Shown in pieces: positions 49,050 to 62,500 of a stretch of 64,000 nt of DNA (position 1 is its first letter; each line of letters begins with the position of its first letter). Under the pieces are notes generated by a model. The model saw only the letters and a list, made by a program, of their open reading frames with translations, ran no database searches and was not told the origin of the DNA. The stretch spans positions 3,596,001-3,660,000 of the forward strand of contig JAFREQ010000008.1 in assembly GCA_025331565.1 (NCBI GenBank), given 5' to 3'. This DNA is from Holacanthus passer (lineage: Eukaryota > Chordata > Actinopteri > Pomacanthidae). A program made the position numbers and the translations under genes.

Positions 49050-49720
49050 TTCGCTCATTTGGTGTTTTGATGATGGTGATGGAGAGCGCTGTCTAACACA
49101 TCAGTCCAAAATCTCCCATATATGATCAACTGGGTTAAAATCTGGTGACTGTGAAGGCTGTACAATATGATTCCTATCATTTTCATACTCATCAAACCAT
49201 TCAGTGACCCCTCGTGCCCCATGGACAGAGGCTTTGTTCTGGAAGAGACCGCTCCCATCAGGATAGAAATGTTTGATCATAGGATGAAGGTGATCACTCA
49301 GAACAACTTTGTATTGATTTACAGTGGCCCTTCCCTCTGAGGGGGCAAGTGGACCCAAACCATGCCAGCAAAATGCTCCCCACAGCTCAACAGAGCCAAC
49401 GGATCCCTTCACTCTAGGGATCAAGTATTCTCTTCGTGCGCCAATCGTTGAGAACAGGGTGAAGACTCATCTGACCATATCACTTTGTTCCACATCTCTG
49501 TACACATCTCCCGCTCTATGTAATTGTCGACGGACTGTTTTTGCTGACAGTCTGATCACGTCCTGCAGCAACATTCAGTCACCTGATGTCACCTTCTGTT
49601 TTTCCTTACATATTGCACTGGTGCACGAGCATCAAGGCCATCAAATGTGTGCTGTCGACCACAGTTTACTTTCCCGTAGATCTAAATGCAGGTGTCACTT
49701 TAGTCACCGTTCCTATTGAA
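49050..49720 (-). mobile_element. Decayed Tc1/mariner-like transposase
   Basis: The minus strand encodes a transposase fragment with frameshifts. Recognisable pieces are GSVELWGAFCWHGLGPLAP, LFQNKASVHGARGVTEWFDE and QSPDFNPVDHIWEILD. These correspond to the second and third catalytic acidic blocks of Tc1-family DDE transposases; the Asp of the FQ-D-N-A-P motif is already lost (QNKASVH). No complete frame or clear terminal repeats were found, so it is dead. Confidence 0.75.
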
Positions 49721-52700
49721 ACACAGCCAGTTGAGTTGAGGAGTCTTTGTGACTGAAGCTCCTGCCATCCGTGCCCCAACAATGAACCCTCTCTCAGAGT
49801 CACTCAGATCTTTTCCTCCTTCTATCTTGATACAAAATCAGAATCAGGGCCTGCTCAGCATTTTTATACACCGAGCAAGATGTTAATTGCTTAATTGTAC
49901 CTGTGGATGCAACTGCATTTGTTATGTTTCTCTACTCATTTATTCTTTTTTTTTTTTTTTACTTTAACTTGTCACCCATCTCTATGTCTCTACATTCAGA
50001 AAAGAGGAGGAATCTGACCAAGGCTGCCTCTCCTGCAATTTCTCCCAGCATTGTCACTGACCGTCAATGCTTTTAGCCTTCCTATAATACCTGTCATTTC
50101 ACCTCAGCTCTTCAAAATGCTCCTTTTCATTTTCAGAGGTAGAAGTTACAGGGAATGAATGCGGTGCTTTCTGCCAATGTGATTCAGACTTCAGACGACC
50201 TGCTTGAATAACACATTAGCTGTATGCAAGTTGCCCAGTTTCAAAGGTTCAGTGTTCTATATAGTCTGCAAAAATCCTTTTTGGGTCAATTTTCTGCAGA
50301 TGAAAGCAATGTGAACAGCGGTTTTATTACATTGTACACCAACCAGGAGGAAGACAACCCTTCTGAAATCACTGGTTTGTATGAATGTCACAACACTTTA
50401 AAATCTGATTAATAAATTTCAACACAGATTTATGTCATGATTCCTTCTAGGTAAAATGTACAAAACTGCCACTGTAGTTCTGCCTTGGTTCAACTTTGAC
50501 ACATTACATACATTGTATGCTAAAAATATAATCATTCCTTTTTGGAGAATAGTGCTGCTGCTATCCAGTAATTGCATGAAACCTGAAAACTATTCATGGA
50601 AATGGCTCTAAAATCCACTTTGCAGGGGTTGGTGTGTTGTTTAAAAAGATGGCCTTAAGAACAGAGATTACTATAAATTGAAAAAACAGCATTAAAAGTG
50701 AGTGATTTCATACTGTTTGCACCAAAAACAAAAACACATAGCACATTTTTTTCCCCAAACATGAAATAGATTTGATCTCAACATGTGCACCAGAGTACAG
50801 ATAAATATTTAACCTGCTAAAGAGCTGCTGCTCATTAATCCTGGAAGACGACGTTCAGGTAATAAATTCCCATACGTTTGGTTGTTTTTTAAGATGAGTT
50901 TTTATCAAAGCTCGGGGTGTGCGCGCCTGTGAATTCAAAGAGACAAGGTGTGAAGAGAACTGAGGCAAGCAGATTCATGAACTCTGTGCAACCTCCCAGC
51001 TCCTTGCAAGTTGGTTCTATACAGCAGCTCCCTCCCATTGATATCAGCACTTCATGGCTTAAATAATTCAGCAGAAAATCACAGCGCTACCTGATTCTCT
51101 GCAGATACTGTACTCCTGGCATTTGATTATGATGAGGAATAGCAGGGTTGCAAAATAGCTCATCCCTGGTAATGTGAATATTAAGAACACTAAAGGCTGA
51201 AGCAGGAAATGCACTTCATTATGATGCTTTCTGACAGCTGAATTCACCACATGTGGAATCCTTTGTTGTCCTTCAATGCAGCAATGAAATTCTTTAAGCT
51301 GATGTTCAAGTTGTAAGTCAAAGCAATGTGCTTGTAAGGCACAAGGTGACAGTGTACTCCTGCATTGCAGAAACCCGCAGGAATGAAAATGAAACGCGTG
51401 ACTTTAAGCTCCAGCATCACTTAGATTCATGCAGATCATTCATATCAGATGTATTTTTAAGCTAATGATGTGTTTTAATGTAATGCATGTTGGAAAAGGC
51501 TCAAAGGCATCTGAGGCAGAGCTCCTGAAAAATATTTCACACTCTGATCAGCTTTGGCTTTTTGCTTGTAACGGATAATATTAGCATCAAAATGTATTTT
51601 TCAGGAGACTGCCTCCAAATGAGAAACTGTAGAATAATGCAGAGTGCATTCCCTGCACAGCATCGCAGTGTCAGCCTGTTGACGTAGTGGAAATAAATGG
51701 GTAACATCATCTCTGCCACAGCTATGAGCGTGTTTTGAACAGTGTTTCTTCCTTCCCACAACATGCTTTAGAGATCTGCTGTCCCCTGGGATGAAACTGA
51801 TCTTTCCTGGACATGAAACAAGAGCCGTGAAGAAATATCAAAGAGCATATCTGAATCTTCGAGCCAAGAGACGCGGAGATCACTGGCTTTGTGAGCCAAA
51901 TGTGAACATGAATATATCCCTAATGGACCGCATGTGACTGCACTGCTTTGGAGCAGAAACGTGTTTTCATATGCGAAGATACTGGCAGGAGTAATTAGGC
52001 AAACTAGCTGAAAACTGTTGTTAGTGTAGTTTTTTTCTCTCCATTGTTCAGATGTGTTGTTAGAAATACTGTAAAAGACCCCATTTTGAGGTTTCACAAA
52101 ACTGTGCTCCAAAAAGAACAAATACACCCTCAAAACTCTTCACACAATAAACAAAATCACATAATGGTGTCTGAAAAGAAACAGGAAAAAGTGCTCATCA
52201 AAGACAAAATGAAACAAGGAAAAACAACCCTCTCTTTCAAAAACAGTGCATCAAACCTGCATTGATTTAGTGGAAGTAAAACACTGGAAATAAGGTTTAC
52301 AAATTATTTAGGCTGCCTGTGAACGGCTCCATATCTTGCCTCATGTCATTTGCATCGGGTCACAGACTTAATCCACATCACACTTACTGTAATATTCTCT
52401 CTGATCACACACTTTTCATAGAAAATCTCTGTGTGACAAATTCAACACTGGCATCTCACAGTATGACCTTTATAAATATTCCCACCTTACAGCTGCACTT
52501 CCTACTATCTCTGCTTCTGTTTCCTGACATGCAGCCGGTGTCCAACCTGGCGTGTTCCTTTACACGTGACTTCTAACTGATTATGGAGTCAAAAGTTTTG
52601 TATCATTGCATATTTTTGCACCAAAATAATTTTTATTCATTAGTAAACTGTGATTTCAGTGTGATATTTGGGTGAAAAGTGAGGGACTGAGCGAAAAGAG

Positions 52701-53315
52701 CTGGAAATTATTAAACTTGAAGTGAATGTGTTGGGTGGGTGGCTGCTTGGGTGAAGCTTTTGGATCACTACATTTGCAGTCCTAGACCACAATGTATGCA
52801 ATGCATCTGGACAATAAAGAAAGGTTCAGGAGGATTGTCTTTCAACCGTTATTTTCAGATGATTGTTATGTAACACGGACAGATGCCCAGATAAAAATGG
52901 TGAAGAGAATCTAAGCTCAAAAATCCTCTTATGAATGATGAGTTTTCAACAGCATCTCACAGTCTTCATTCATCGAACAGAGCCGGCAGAGGGTTTCACC
53001 TGAGATGTGGTTGAAAGCACACGATCAATAGTAAGGGGACCCTTGAGCTTAGCTTCTCTTTAAAAAGATCGGGAATGCACAACTATGTCCATCTTTTTAC
53101 CCCAAAGATCCAAAAGAACTATTTTCCAACCAATTCTGCAAATCAAACAACTTTGACTTTTATTCAATCCATGTAAGGACATCAGAGATGCATTTTGAAA
53201 CAAACAACAACATGGTATTAATCCATTGCAGTTAAGATAAGACTTTTTTTTTTTCAACTGTCAGCTGGTTCATAAATCTTTCACTTCCGTGTGAGATAAG
53301 GCCTCAACTGACTCC

Positions 53316-56300
53316 TCAGACTGTAGTGACTCTCATGACCAGCTCTCGTGTGCTATTGCTGGGTTGGCTGCGGGCCTCCGGCTGCCTCAGGTGGCTGAGC
53401 AGGTGGAGGATGTTGTAGGGACAGTGTTGGTCTGGCACTGTGCTGCCGCTGTTTGGGTCCACGTGTGTCCCCAGTCCTCCTGCGGCCGTCACCACGGTTG
53501 TAGAGGTTGAGCCAGCGGCCGTGGAGGCAACCATCATCAGCGAGGAGGTGGAGGTGGACACTCCTACCCCAGTCTGATAGCCCGGGCTGGGCTGAGACAG
53601 AGTCCTGTCCACAGTGGTGTTCTTCAGGTCATCGCTGTCCATAGACTTATCATAGTTGAGGACCTTCCACTGCTGGTTGACGGCCTGCCAGCGGTGGAAG
53701 ATACGAAACACAGAAGGTCCCTCATGGACAATTAGCGCTGTGGAGATCAGAGCATCAATTAGACAATGTCACTGTCTGGCAGCAGTCTTAATGACACCAC
53801 AAAGTGATATATATCTCTGCAGTGGTAGATTCACTGTGCTCAAGCCTGCAGAAAGTATTAGCTGAGGGAGTAGCAGAACAAAACAACTCATCTTTAAAGT
53901 ATCGCACCATAACCCCCAGATAAGATCTTTATTTCTTAGAAAAATTGTAGATGTTAGAACAGGGCAATACTCACCACTTCTGGATTTTGTTTAGCAAAAA
54001 TGATGCATTTGTTCTCTGGGGTTGTTCGATAACATCTTATCACAGTTTAAAATTGCTTATTGATTTGTGTTCATTGAACACAGTATCTGGAAAATTGAAA
54101 TCAATCTCTAACAGGAGACGCTTGGACCCCAAGATTTTACTGCATTTTCTTCCATATTAAAGTCATGTGGAGGGAAATACTGTATCAATGGGATGTTTCT
54201 AGTCTGCTTAACCTGAGCCGATTACCTTTTGTAACTCACCACAGAACTGCATATAGAAGCTGTACTCATCATACATGTACTCTGATATCAGAAGTTGCAT
54301 GCGCTCAAATATTGCAACAACTATAGTCATATCAGTCTGCTGAATATGGACATTTAATAATTCCCAACCTCTTTTATGTTTCCAGAGTTTATTCATAAAA
54401 TCCTGTCTCTCCTCTCTGTTCCTTTCCCACTCCAACTTTATGGATAAGTGAAAGTCAGGTCTTTGCTCTTTAATGTCTGCCAGGTGACAAGTTAATCTCT
54501 GTAAACTACAGAGTTAATGACTCCACGCTCAATCCTCGCCACCAAACCGGAGACAATCAATCTCCTCTTCCACTCATCCTGCTGTCTGCTGCAGTGGCAG
54601 TTAAGAGTTTTCTTAATGTGAGATGCCATCACATAGTCATGCAAAACAGGCGAGCCCCCAGGCTCCAGAGAGAGGACAGCAGGCTTAAAGCGAATGCTAC
54701 AAGTTTCAATTTGAACACCCACTCAAATCCAGAAGATGGTTAAAAATGTTTCTATCCACTTTTTGTTTTTCTCTTGTGTTCATATCAGTGCAAGCGAGGT
54801 CTTCAAAGTTTGCCTGAATTTTTCTGCCGCAGCTTTTATTACAGAGTGGAAAGCATTTTAATATATGTCATGAAAACCACGTCTGTAATGTTTTGACTGT
54901 TCATGTTTTATTAATCAAGGAAGCTTTGAGCATTTCATCATCTTTCATACAGTAACTGTTACATAGTGAATATTAAAAAGTTTTTAATAAAAGAGGCCAA
55001 ACAATCATGTTGTGCAATACAAATTAAAGCCACTGTAATGTGACAAGACTCCACACACTCAACGTTGATATTTGGTGTATTTGGTATAAATTTGCATTTG
55101 TATTGATTGTCAATATTTTAAACTGTTCATGGCATTCACAATCATTTGTGCACATCCGGCCAGTATAATTATTGACCCCACCTTTGACATTATGTTTGCT
55201 TTGACTGAATGTATAATGTACCTGGACTAATGCGACCAAACTGGGCACACTCAACATCATCCTCAGTCTTAAAATACACATAGGCATTCCTAGAGGAATT
55301 ATAAAAATCTAATTAAATCAAAAAAGGAACAGGCCAACATGAAATCTAGCACCTCACCGATGCAGACGACATCCATAAAGCCGTACATGCCGTAGCAGAT
55401 CTGGAAAAGCAGATCTTGTCGCTGCCAGCGGGCTGACGGGCTGAAAGACGACCACACCAGCCAGGAGATACTGGCCATCAGGAACAGGGATCCCAAGATG
55501 GCTGCTGCTATCTGCACTTTCTCTATCACTGTCAGGGAGATGGCCTGCCACTGCAAGAAGACACAGACCACAGCACAGCTTAGCTCTTTGTTTTTCATTC
55601 TCGATTTTCTTTTAACTTCACTAAACACTTGGAAAACACTTTGTGAGACAAGACTAAGAACAAATACATAAAGAGAAGTACCAACAAGGGAAAGATACAA
55701 TCAATGGGTTCGTTCACTTATAAAAGCATGAATTAAAACACTGATATTATAAGTTAATTGGGCTGATAATCAGAATCCTAAACTATTATACCGAAACAAA
55801 AACATCAGATTTCAGGGGATGCTGCCATTGGCAGGGAGGATGCAGGCAGGTATATACTATATGTATCTGTAGCTCTCATTTTCTTAAGCATTTGCACGTC
55901 CTACCAAATCCTGCGAAAAAAAAATCAAAGAAATCTGTTCACTCACAAACGACCTTATCATATCCTAGTCTAAAACTGAGAGAAAAGTTGCTTCTACAAT
56001 CTTTCTGTTCTCGAGATCAGAGGGAAAAATAGCCTTGTTTAATTCAAAAATGTTCATTTTTAGTTGAATTCCTCGGTTTATGATCAGAGCAGCACTCGAG
56101 CTGCAGTAAAGACAGTGTGATTCCTGAACATACTTTTTTTGTCCCAAATAAATTTGGATATGAAATAATAAAATGCATCCAAATGAGTCCCAGAGGATAA
56201 GGGCTTGGGGCTGTCTACCCCTATCCTGATAAAACAAAACAACTCTCTGAATGACAAGGCAAAACAAGCATTTTAGTTCTCACTGTTTAGAGTGTTTCAT

Positions 56301-56570
56301 CAGACTAGTTCCAAGATCCTAAAACAGCATAATACCCAACCTGTTAATATTTTCACACGGTAATAAATAAGTATTTTCCTTTCTACGGTTCTTCACTTCA
56401 CACCTACAGCTCACCTGTAGTGGGTTCTTGGTGCTGATGGCAATGACCTGATATTTGTAGTAGCAGAGCTCACAGGCCCAGGAGCCTCTCTCGCTGATCC
56501 ACTTGATGAGGCAGGGCTGGTGGGTGCAGCGCACTGACCCACTGCACCGACAGGGGCTCAGGAGCTCCCC
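53316..56570 (-). CDS. march4: Membrane-associated RING-CH E3 ubiquitin ligase 4, last three coding exons
   Basis: MARCH4 is a Golgi/endosomal membrane ligase that ubiquitylates membrane proteins for endocytosis. Exons on the minus strand: 56570-56415, 55550-55358 and 53737-53316; phases agree and the frame ends in TGA. The first has most of the RING-CH finger (CRCSGSVRCTHQPCLIKWI, CELCYYKY) with the cysteine/histidine ligands of the second zinc site. The first two cysteines lie in the missing upstream exon beyond 64 kb. Two membrane helices follow (VQIAAAILGSLFLMASISWL and LLFQICYGMYGFMDVVCI), then RWQAVNQQWKVLNYDK and a Ser/Thr-rich tail ending MRVTTV, a PDZ-binding type end. The closest family members are MARCH9 and MARCH11; linkage to xrcc5 and the tail favour MARCH4. 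Confidence 0.9.
53738..55357 (-). other. march4: march4 last intron, nothing recognised
   Basis: Short open frames here (for example around 54208-54435 and 54492-54722 on the minus strand) show no family motif and no flanking splice pattern. The stretch is treated as ordinary intron. Confidence 0.5.
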
Positions 56571-56999
56571 CTGTGGGAAACAGGTAGAGTCAGTCAATAC
56601 CAGCAGCCCCAGGACATGAGTTTTACATAATTCAGTTCATTTAAATGCAACAAATGTTTTAAATTTAAATTAAATGTTTTTTCATACTGTTACTTTCATC
56701 TTGTTCGGACAATCTGTGCTGCTGCTGGTGAAACACAAACCTCGCTACTGTACAGCGCTGTGATGTGAAAAATAAAGTCCTGCATTGATGCATACCGAGT
56801 AATTTTCAGTAGAACCAAACAGATTGCAATGAAAAACTACAGATTACAATAAGAAGACAAAAAATACTGGACTCAAGCCTAAGAGCATCTTAAGTAGTGA
56901 TTTGTGACTCAGAAGAAATATCTCCATAAAGCAATCATTGACCAGTTGACCAGATATCTCATGTATATCCGTAAAGAATCCTGTGTAAATTTGTTACAT

Positions 57000-57128
57000 T
57001 TGTAAATACTTTTTTCAGCTTGTTTATATTCATTTTTACTATTTAACTCGTCTATCTCCTTGCTGCTGTGCAATGCAAATTTCCCCATTGTGGGACGAAT
57101 AAAGGTTTATCTTATCTTATCTTGACAA
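57000..57128 (+). mobile_element. 3' tail of a non-LTR retrotransposon
   Basis: The sequence AATTTCCCCATTGTGGGACG, AATAAAGG, then repeats of TTATC is the type of 3' end seen on fish LINE elements, with a short tandem tail instead of poly(A). No reverse-transcriptase frame is attached. Confidence 0.55.
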
Positions 57129-57659
57129 TCTTTTTCTCATCTTATTTACCCCCTGCAGAGAACCCATTTTCATGCAATATACTGCAGGTTACACTATATA
57201 GACATTTATATTTCTTTGTAGTTCTTCGTGCCGGCTTATTGATTTTCTAAGAGCTTTGCATGCACAGTCAGGCAAGTACGCACGTACACACTCGCAGAGT
57301 ACACAGCACTGCACAGTCATATTACAGCAGAACACCAGTTCAGGTGTGAAATGAAAGCTTCGCCTCACACCTAGTTGACAGGCAAAATGCTTGATTACTG
57401 GTACTGTTGAAAAGTGGAGGATTAGTCAAAGAAGCCTCTGTCAAAGACCAAACCCCAGCAAAGCTGCAAAATGCTGTGGGGACACAGTGTTACTGCAGTG
57501 CTTAGAGTGAATGGAGCTGTCATATACACATAAATATACTTTGATAGTTGCAAATATAGGTACGTAGGACAAAATAAAAATATAGAAGAAATGCTTAATT
57601 TCTCCTTTACTCTTCCTTCCTCCTCTGACTGCTCTCGCTGCCTTCCTTCTCTGCCTGCG

Positions 57660-59580
57660 CCCGATTTTTATTAAAGGCAAGGCAAGTTTGCGTTATTTAT
57701 TGTAACACCTCTCAACAACAAGGCAATTCAAAGTGCTTCACATAAGAGATAAAAGGCTGTAAGAAAGAAGAAACGCGAGGCATTATAAAAAGACACATTA
57801 AAAGAGTAAAATAAAACAGACGATAAAAATAAACTAAAATAGAATTTAAGAGATAAAACAGGAGAATAAAAAGTACAGTGCAGCGACAGTGCAGTGCAGG
57901 GCAAGATATGAATAAAAAGTCCCAAGTTTAACTTAATAAAATGGAGTGGCAATAAAGTCTTAAGCCCTGATTTAAGAGAACTGATGGTTGGAGCTGATCT
58001 TAGGTTTTCTGGAAGTTTGTTCCAGATATGTGGAGCATAAAACTGCTTCTCCCTGTTTAGTTTGGATTCTGGAGTCAGTAAGCAAATGTCTTTTGGTCCT
58101 AAACCATTCTGTTCTTCATAAAGAAGGAGCATTTTAAAATCAATTATTTGGCAAACAGGAAGCCAGTGTAAAGATCCGAGGACTGGACTGATTGTTCTGA
58201 ATCAGCTGCATCTGTCTGCTCGACTTTTAAGAGGGACCCAAGAAGATAACGCTACAATAGTCCAGCCAAATGATGACAGACACATGGACATTCACATTTC
58301 TGCTGAAACAAGAGTCCTTTAATTCTTGATATATTCTTAAGGTGATAGTAGGCTGATTTTGTAATTGTTTTAACGTAGCTATTGTAGTTTAAATCTGAGT
58401 CCATGACTACACAAAGATTTATGGCTTGGTTTGTGGTCTTTAACATTAGCGACTGAAGCTGACCACTGACTTAAATGTTAACAGAGTTGATTGATTAAGT
58501 TAGTTGTTAATTATTGACTCAATTGTTTTTTCCTTTTCTTTCCTTTTCTTTTATTGATTTATTGGTTTGTTCACTGTACCTTGTCAGTGCTTGTATTGGG
58601 CCATAGTCGCCTATGAAATAGTTACATAAATCTGCGTGCTGTCTGCATAATTATGATATGATGATATCTTGTTGTTTTTAATAATCTGAGCTAATGGTAG
58701 CATGTAGATGTTGAATCGAGAAGGCCAAAGAATGGAGCCTTGGTGAACTCCACATGTCATCTTTGTAAGATCAGATGTGTGATTACCAAGCGACACAAAG
58801 TAGTCACTGTCCTTCTAATAGGATTTAAACCATTTGAGCACTGTGCCAGAAAGTCCCACCCAGTTTTCCAGTCTGTCTAATAATTTGTTGTGGTTGACCG
58901 TGTTGAATGCAACTCTGAGATCCAATAACACCAAGACTTTTCCACTGTCTGTGCCATTCAAGACCTTAACAAGAGCAGAGCACAGCAGTGCTGATCTGTA
59001 GCCAAACTCCTGACAGGAAAACATCAAAATAATTGTTAAGGCCCAGGAAGGTGTTCAGTTGTTGAAAAACAGCCTTTTCAGTTTTACCTAGAAATGGGAG
59101 TTTTGATGTGAGCCTATAGCTGTTCATTGGTGAGGTGTCTAGATGTTCATTTTTATATAAGTGGCTTAATAACTGTGGTTTTCAGGGCCTGTGGGAAATG
59201 GCTTAAGATTAGAGGAGTGTTGACGATTTGCAGAAGATCTGATGCCATGCAGTTAAAAACACTTTTGGAAAAGCCTGTAGGGAGAATATCAAGGCAGTAG
59301 ACGGGGGATTTTAGATGCTTCACAATTTCTTCCGAGGTTGATAGGATCAAATTGTGTCATGCAAACTGAATTAATTTTAAGTGGATGGAATATGGTACTG
59401 ATACCTGATATGGAGGTACTGACAGCTTGTCTAATTTTATGAATTTTGTCAGTGAAGAAGGAGGCAAATTCATTGCATGACTTAGTGGATGGAGGTTCAG
59501 GGGCTACTGACACAGAAGGGTTTGTCAGCCTGTCAACAGCAGCAAATAAGACATGCAAACATATTGTTTTTGATGCATGA
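57660..59580 (-). mobile_element. 5'-truncated, frameshifted L2-type LINE reverse transcriptase
   Basis: The minus strand reads in order, over several frames: CNEFASFFTDKIHKIR (about 59480); an RT part with LLDLRVAFNTVNHNKLLDRL (about 58900); GVHQGSILWPSRFNIYMLPL and YNYADSTQIYVTIS-like pieces (about 58650), the latter a broken YADD box; NPHIWNKLPENLR-like sequence (about 58050); and a 3' end GTGTTACAATAAATAACGCA. These are the hallmarks of L2-clade LINEs in fish. Stops and frameshifts make it inactive. It lies in the same direction as march4. Confidence 0.8.
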
Positions 59581-62500
59581 TGTCAGACAAAGGGAAACAT
59601 AAAACCTAAAACTTTGTTTCTAGCTGTCCTGAAGTTATCTTGTATTCATGGGTCAATGTTAAACAACATCTACATTTGGTATACAGTAGTTATTATGGAA
59701 AATAGTATGGTCACTTGTCATACTAGTCTTGAAATGAACTGTGTGAGGGTATTTCAAGTGCTCCATGTTGGCCTGGTGACAGCTACATTCGATGGATTTT
59801 ACTGAAAAGCAGAATAACAATGCTTGTGTTGTGTGTTTAACCTCAAAGGTTGTTACCGTAAAGGTCTGGTTTCAAGAGGCATTTGAGCAGACCAACAATA
59901 TCATTTTACTCCTGAAGAGGTGCTCAGTGGTCAACAGTAGTAGGCTTCTGAACTCTTGAACCATGTTAGTATTCAGCAAAGCATTACTGAAAAGCAGCCC
60001 ATCACTGCTGTCTGGTGAAGGAGCTGAGATTTAGCAGCCTTATTTTTAACTTGACCAACATGTGTTTACAGCTTATCCAGTGGGGTCTGACAGGTTTTAA
60101 TAAAAATAAAGCATTTTTTTTCAGCCCATAAAAGACTCTGAAAATAATCAGCCAAAGTGAAAATATGATATTCACCAAATTTGGCATCACAAGCTTTTCA
60201 CTTAACACCAATATGTGCTCTGCCATATTCTTAACCAGCCATTACTCTTAAGCTGCATTAAGCCCGGGGAACAAATGAGAGATTTATAATCTCTCACCCT
60301 GGGCCCCAAGCTCATTAAAATATATTACTAGTCTTGTCATATTGGATATAGATGATGACCCAAAAGATGTTGGCTTGCCACCATTTTTAGGTCCTGACCT
60401 GCAGTTAAAGAAACGTGGGTCTATAAAATTCTAAGCAGGACCTTCTTGTATAGATGTGTTTTAATCTTAATGGGACTGTACAAAAAGCCTGTAGTGAATG
60501 AAAAAATAAATTAGCCAATCCCTTCTGCTGCAAGAAAGCGCTCCACCTCTCTAAGCTGAGGCATTCATTTTCTCAGCCAAGGTATTTTTAATTCAATGTT
60601 AAATATTCCCTGTCGCTGTCTGAACATGAACATGGCATAGAGATTGTAAGAAAAAATGTAAAATGCAGTGAGTTTCCAAATTATTTCTCCGCGCCATCAT
60701 TGTGCTGACATCTCTGACAGACGGAGCAGCACCCTGGTCGAGGAGAAGGGAGAGAAATGCAGGGAGTTAGAGGAGAAAAGGCCCATCTACAGATGGCCAG
60801 GGTGGGAGTGTATTGGCAGGAGCACCAGAACACTTCTGCCGTGTCCAGTGGGACTCAGACCGCTCACTGTGACTGGCCTGATTGCAGCCAAGAGCTGAAA
60901 CCTAGATCACTCCAGTACAACTGAGGCTGGAGAGAGAGCAAGAGAGACTGATAACAAATGTGGCATTACAGCCCACGCATACAGAAAGCGCTAACTAAAT
61001 GTCCTTTTGTTGATCAAACAGCGATGATCATTGAAAAAAAAACACAATAGAACAATGTATTAAAAAGGTGATAACTCTGAAAGCTTTGGTGGTGTTGTTC
61101 TATTTCTCCGTGCTGCATTATCCCAAAAACCTCAGTGCATCTAATTTTCTTCTTATAAAATTGGATCCACTCCCAATGTACATAACGACATGAAACTAAA
61201 TTAGAGATGGCTATTCACATTTCTTAAGGGTCTGGAATCAATGCAAGTGAACTCCATTAACTCCAGGCGATGGGAAATTGTGGTATAATAAACTAGCTTG
61301 CACAGAAACTGAATGAAAACGATTTTTACAATAGCCGATGACATTCAGGCCACAAGCACTTCTTTAACAAGAAGCTGCAATACTGTAGTAATCTGAAAAA
61401 CAGCTTCATTATACATTTATTCATTTAACCATATTCAACAAGTTCGAGGGACAGCACAATCACTAAAAATTAAATCGAAGGTCATATAATTTCAAAATTA
61501 TTTATCTGTTATGACTGCTCATAAAATATATGCTGGGGGACGATCCAGTCATTGCTTATTTTACGGGAACCATTAGGTCCACAGTGACAGTTAATGGCCC
61601 TTTAAAAGTAATTGAATAAAAGGACGACTTGAGTTTATCATTTAAGTTTATGAATTCACAGCTGCTGTCTATAGACTTCAGCTAGGCCAAAAAAAATTTC
61701 ATGTGCTTATGCAACTTGTTTATATCCCATTTCCAACAAATGGCAGAGGAGCCATGCTATGATGGAATACAGACTGCACTGCACATGCACTGTGGGGCCA
61801 TATAGAAAGAATGATGCTAACTTGACCCCTCGAGGCTTCTCATTGTGCCTCAGACAAACACACTGTGCGAGTGCATTATCTGTGTCATGATTTAGGAGGG
61901 AAAGCTGACATTTTTTTCTTAGCAGTGGGGACTCACATATTCTCAACATGCAACTGAAGTGAGGACAGGACAGTAGAGTGCCCCAAAGGGCACTTGGATG
62001 TAATAGCGCATGACATGTCAGGAAAGGAACCCACACACAGAAATATTCCCTGACTTGTATATTACTTTTTAAATATCCTTTGTATAAGTTTCTGAACTAC
62101 ATGACTATTTCCTGAAAATCTCTGTATGATCTGAGGGGGATGATTTCTTCAGAGAAATTGCTTATTCTTTCAGGGACTGGGTCAAGATCAAGTCTGAGTG
62201 CGCAAGCTTGAATAAAGCAAACACTCCATGCCAGCAAGCCAGACCCCACTGTAAAGACTCTGCCTGACCTTTAACTAAATAGAACCCATAATGGTTTGAA
62301 TATGTCTCAAGTTAGCTCTATATAAAAAAACATGAATAACCTGAGGTGTTGTAAAAGATGCATGAATTTACATCTTTTCATTTGACATTCCCTCAGCTGT
62401 TCATTATTCTGTACATTGTCTGTGTCTGGGGATATAATTTATAACCAACAGAAGAAGTCTGGCTTGAGGCCTATCTTATTATTTTGTTAAAGAGTTATAG

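Larger units (their letters stand above)
42211..53315. other. Gene-free, repeat-rich region between col6a2 and march4
   Basis: Beyond the col6a2 5' end no exon of a known protein was recognised over about 9 kb. Open frames here are short, lack family motifs and are mostly made by repeats. Recognisable contents are dispersed repeats (43.2-43.7, 44.4-45.2 kb), TG microsatellites (about 47.07 and 48.85 kb), a SINE-like piece (48.75-48.91 kb) and a decayed transposase (49.05-49.7 kb). The 50.2-53.3 kb stretch has nothing I can name. Confidence 0.55.

Noticed and set aside
54208..54722. Minus-strand frames inside the march4 last intron as an extra exon or gene
   Set aside because: No family motif, and the flanking march4 exons join in phase without them.
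59614..60226. Short frames right of the L2 LINE as the missing march4 exon 1
   Set aside because: None encodes the paired cysteines or a donor in the right phase; exon 1 is inferred to be beyond the window.
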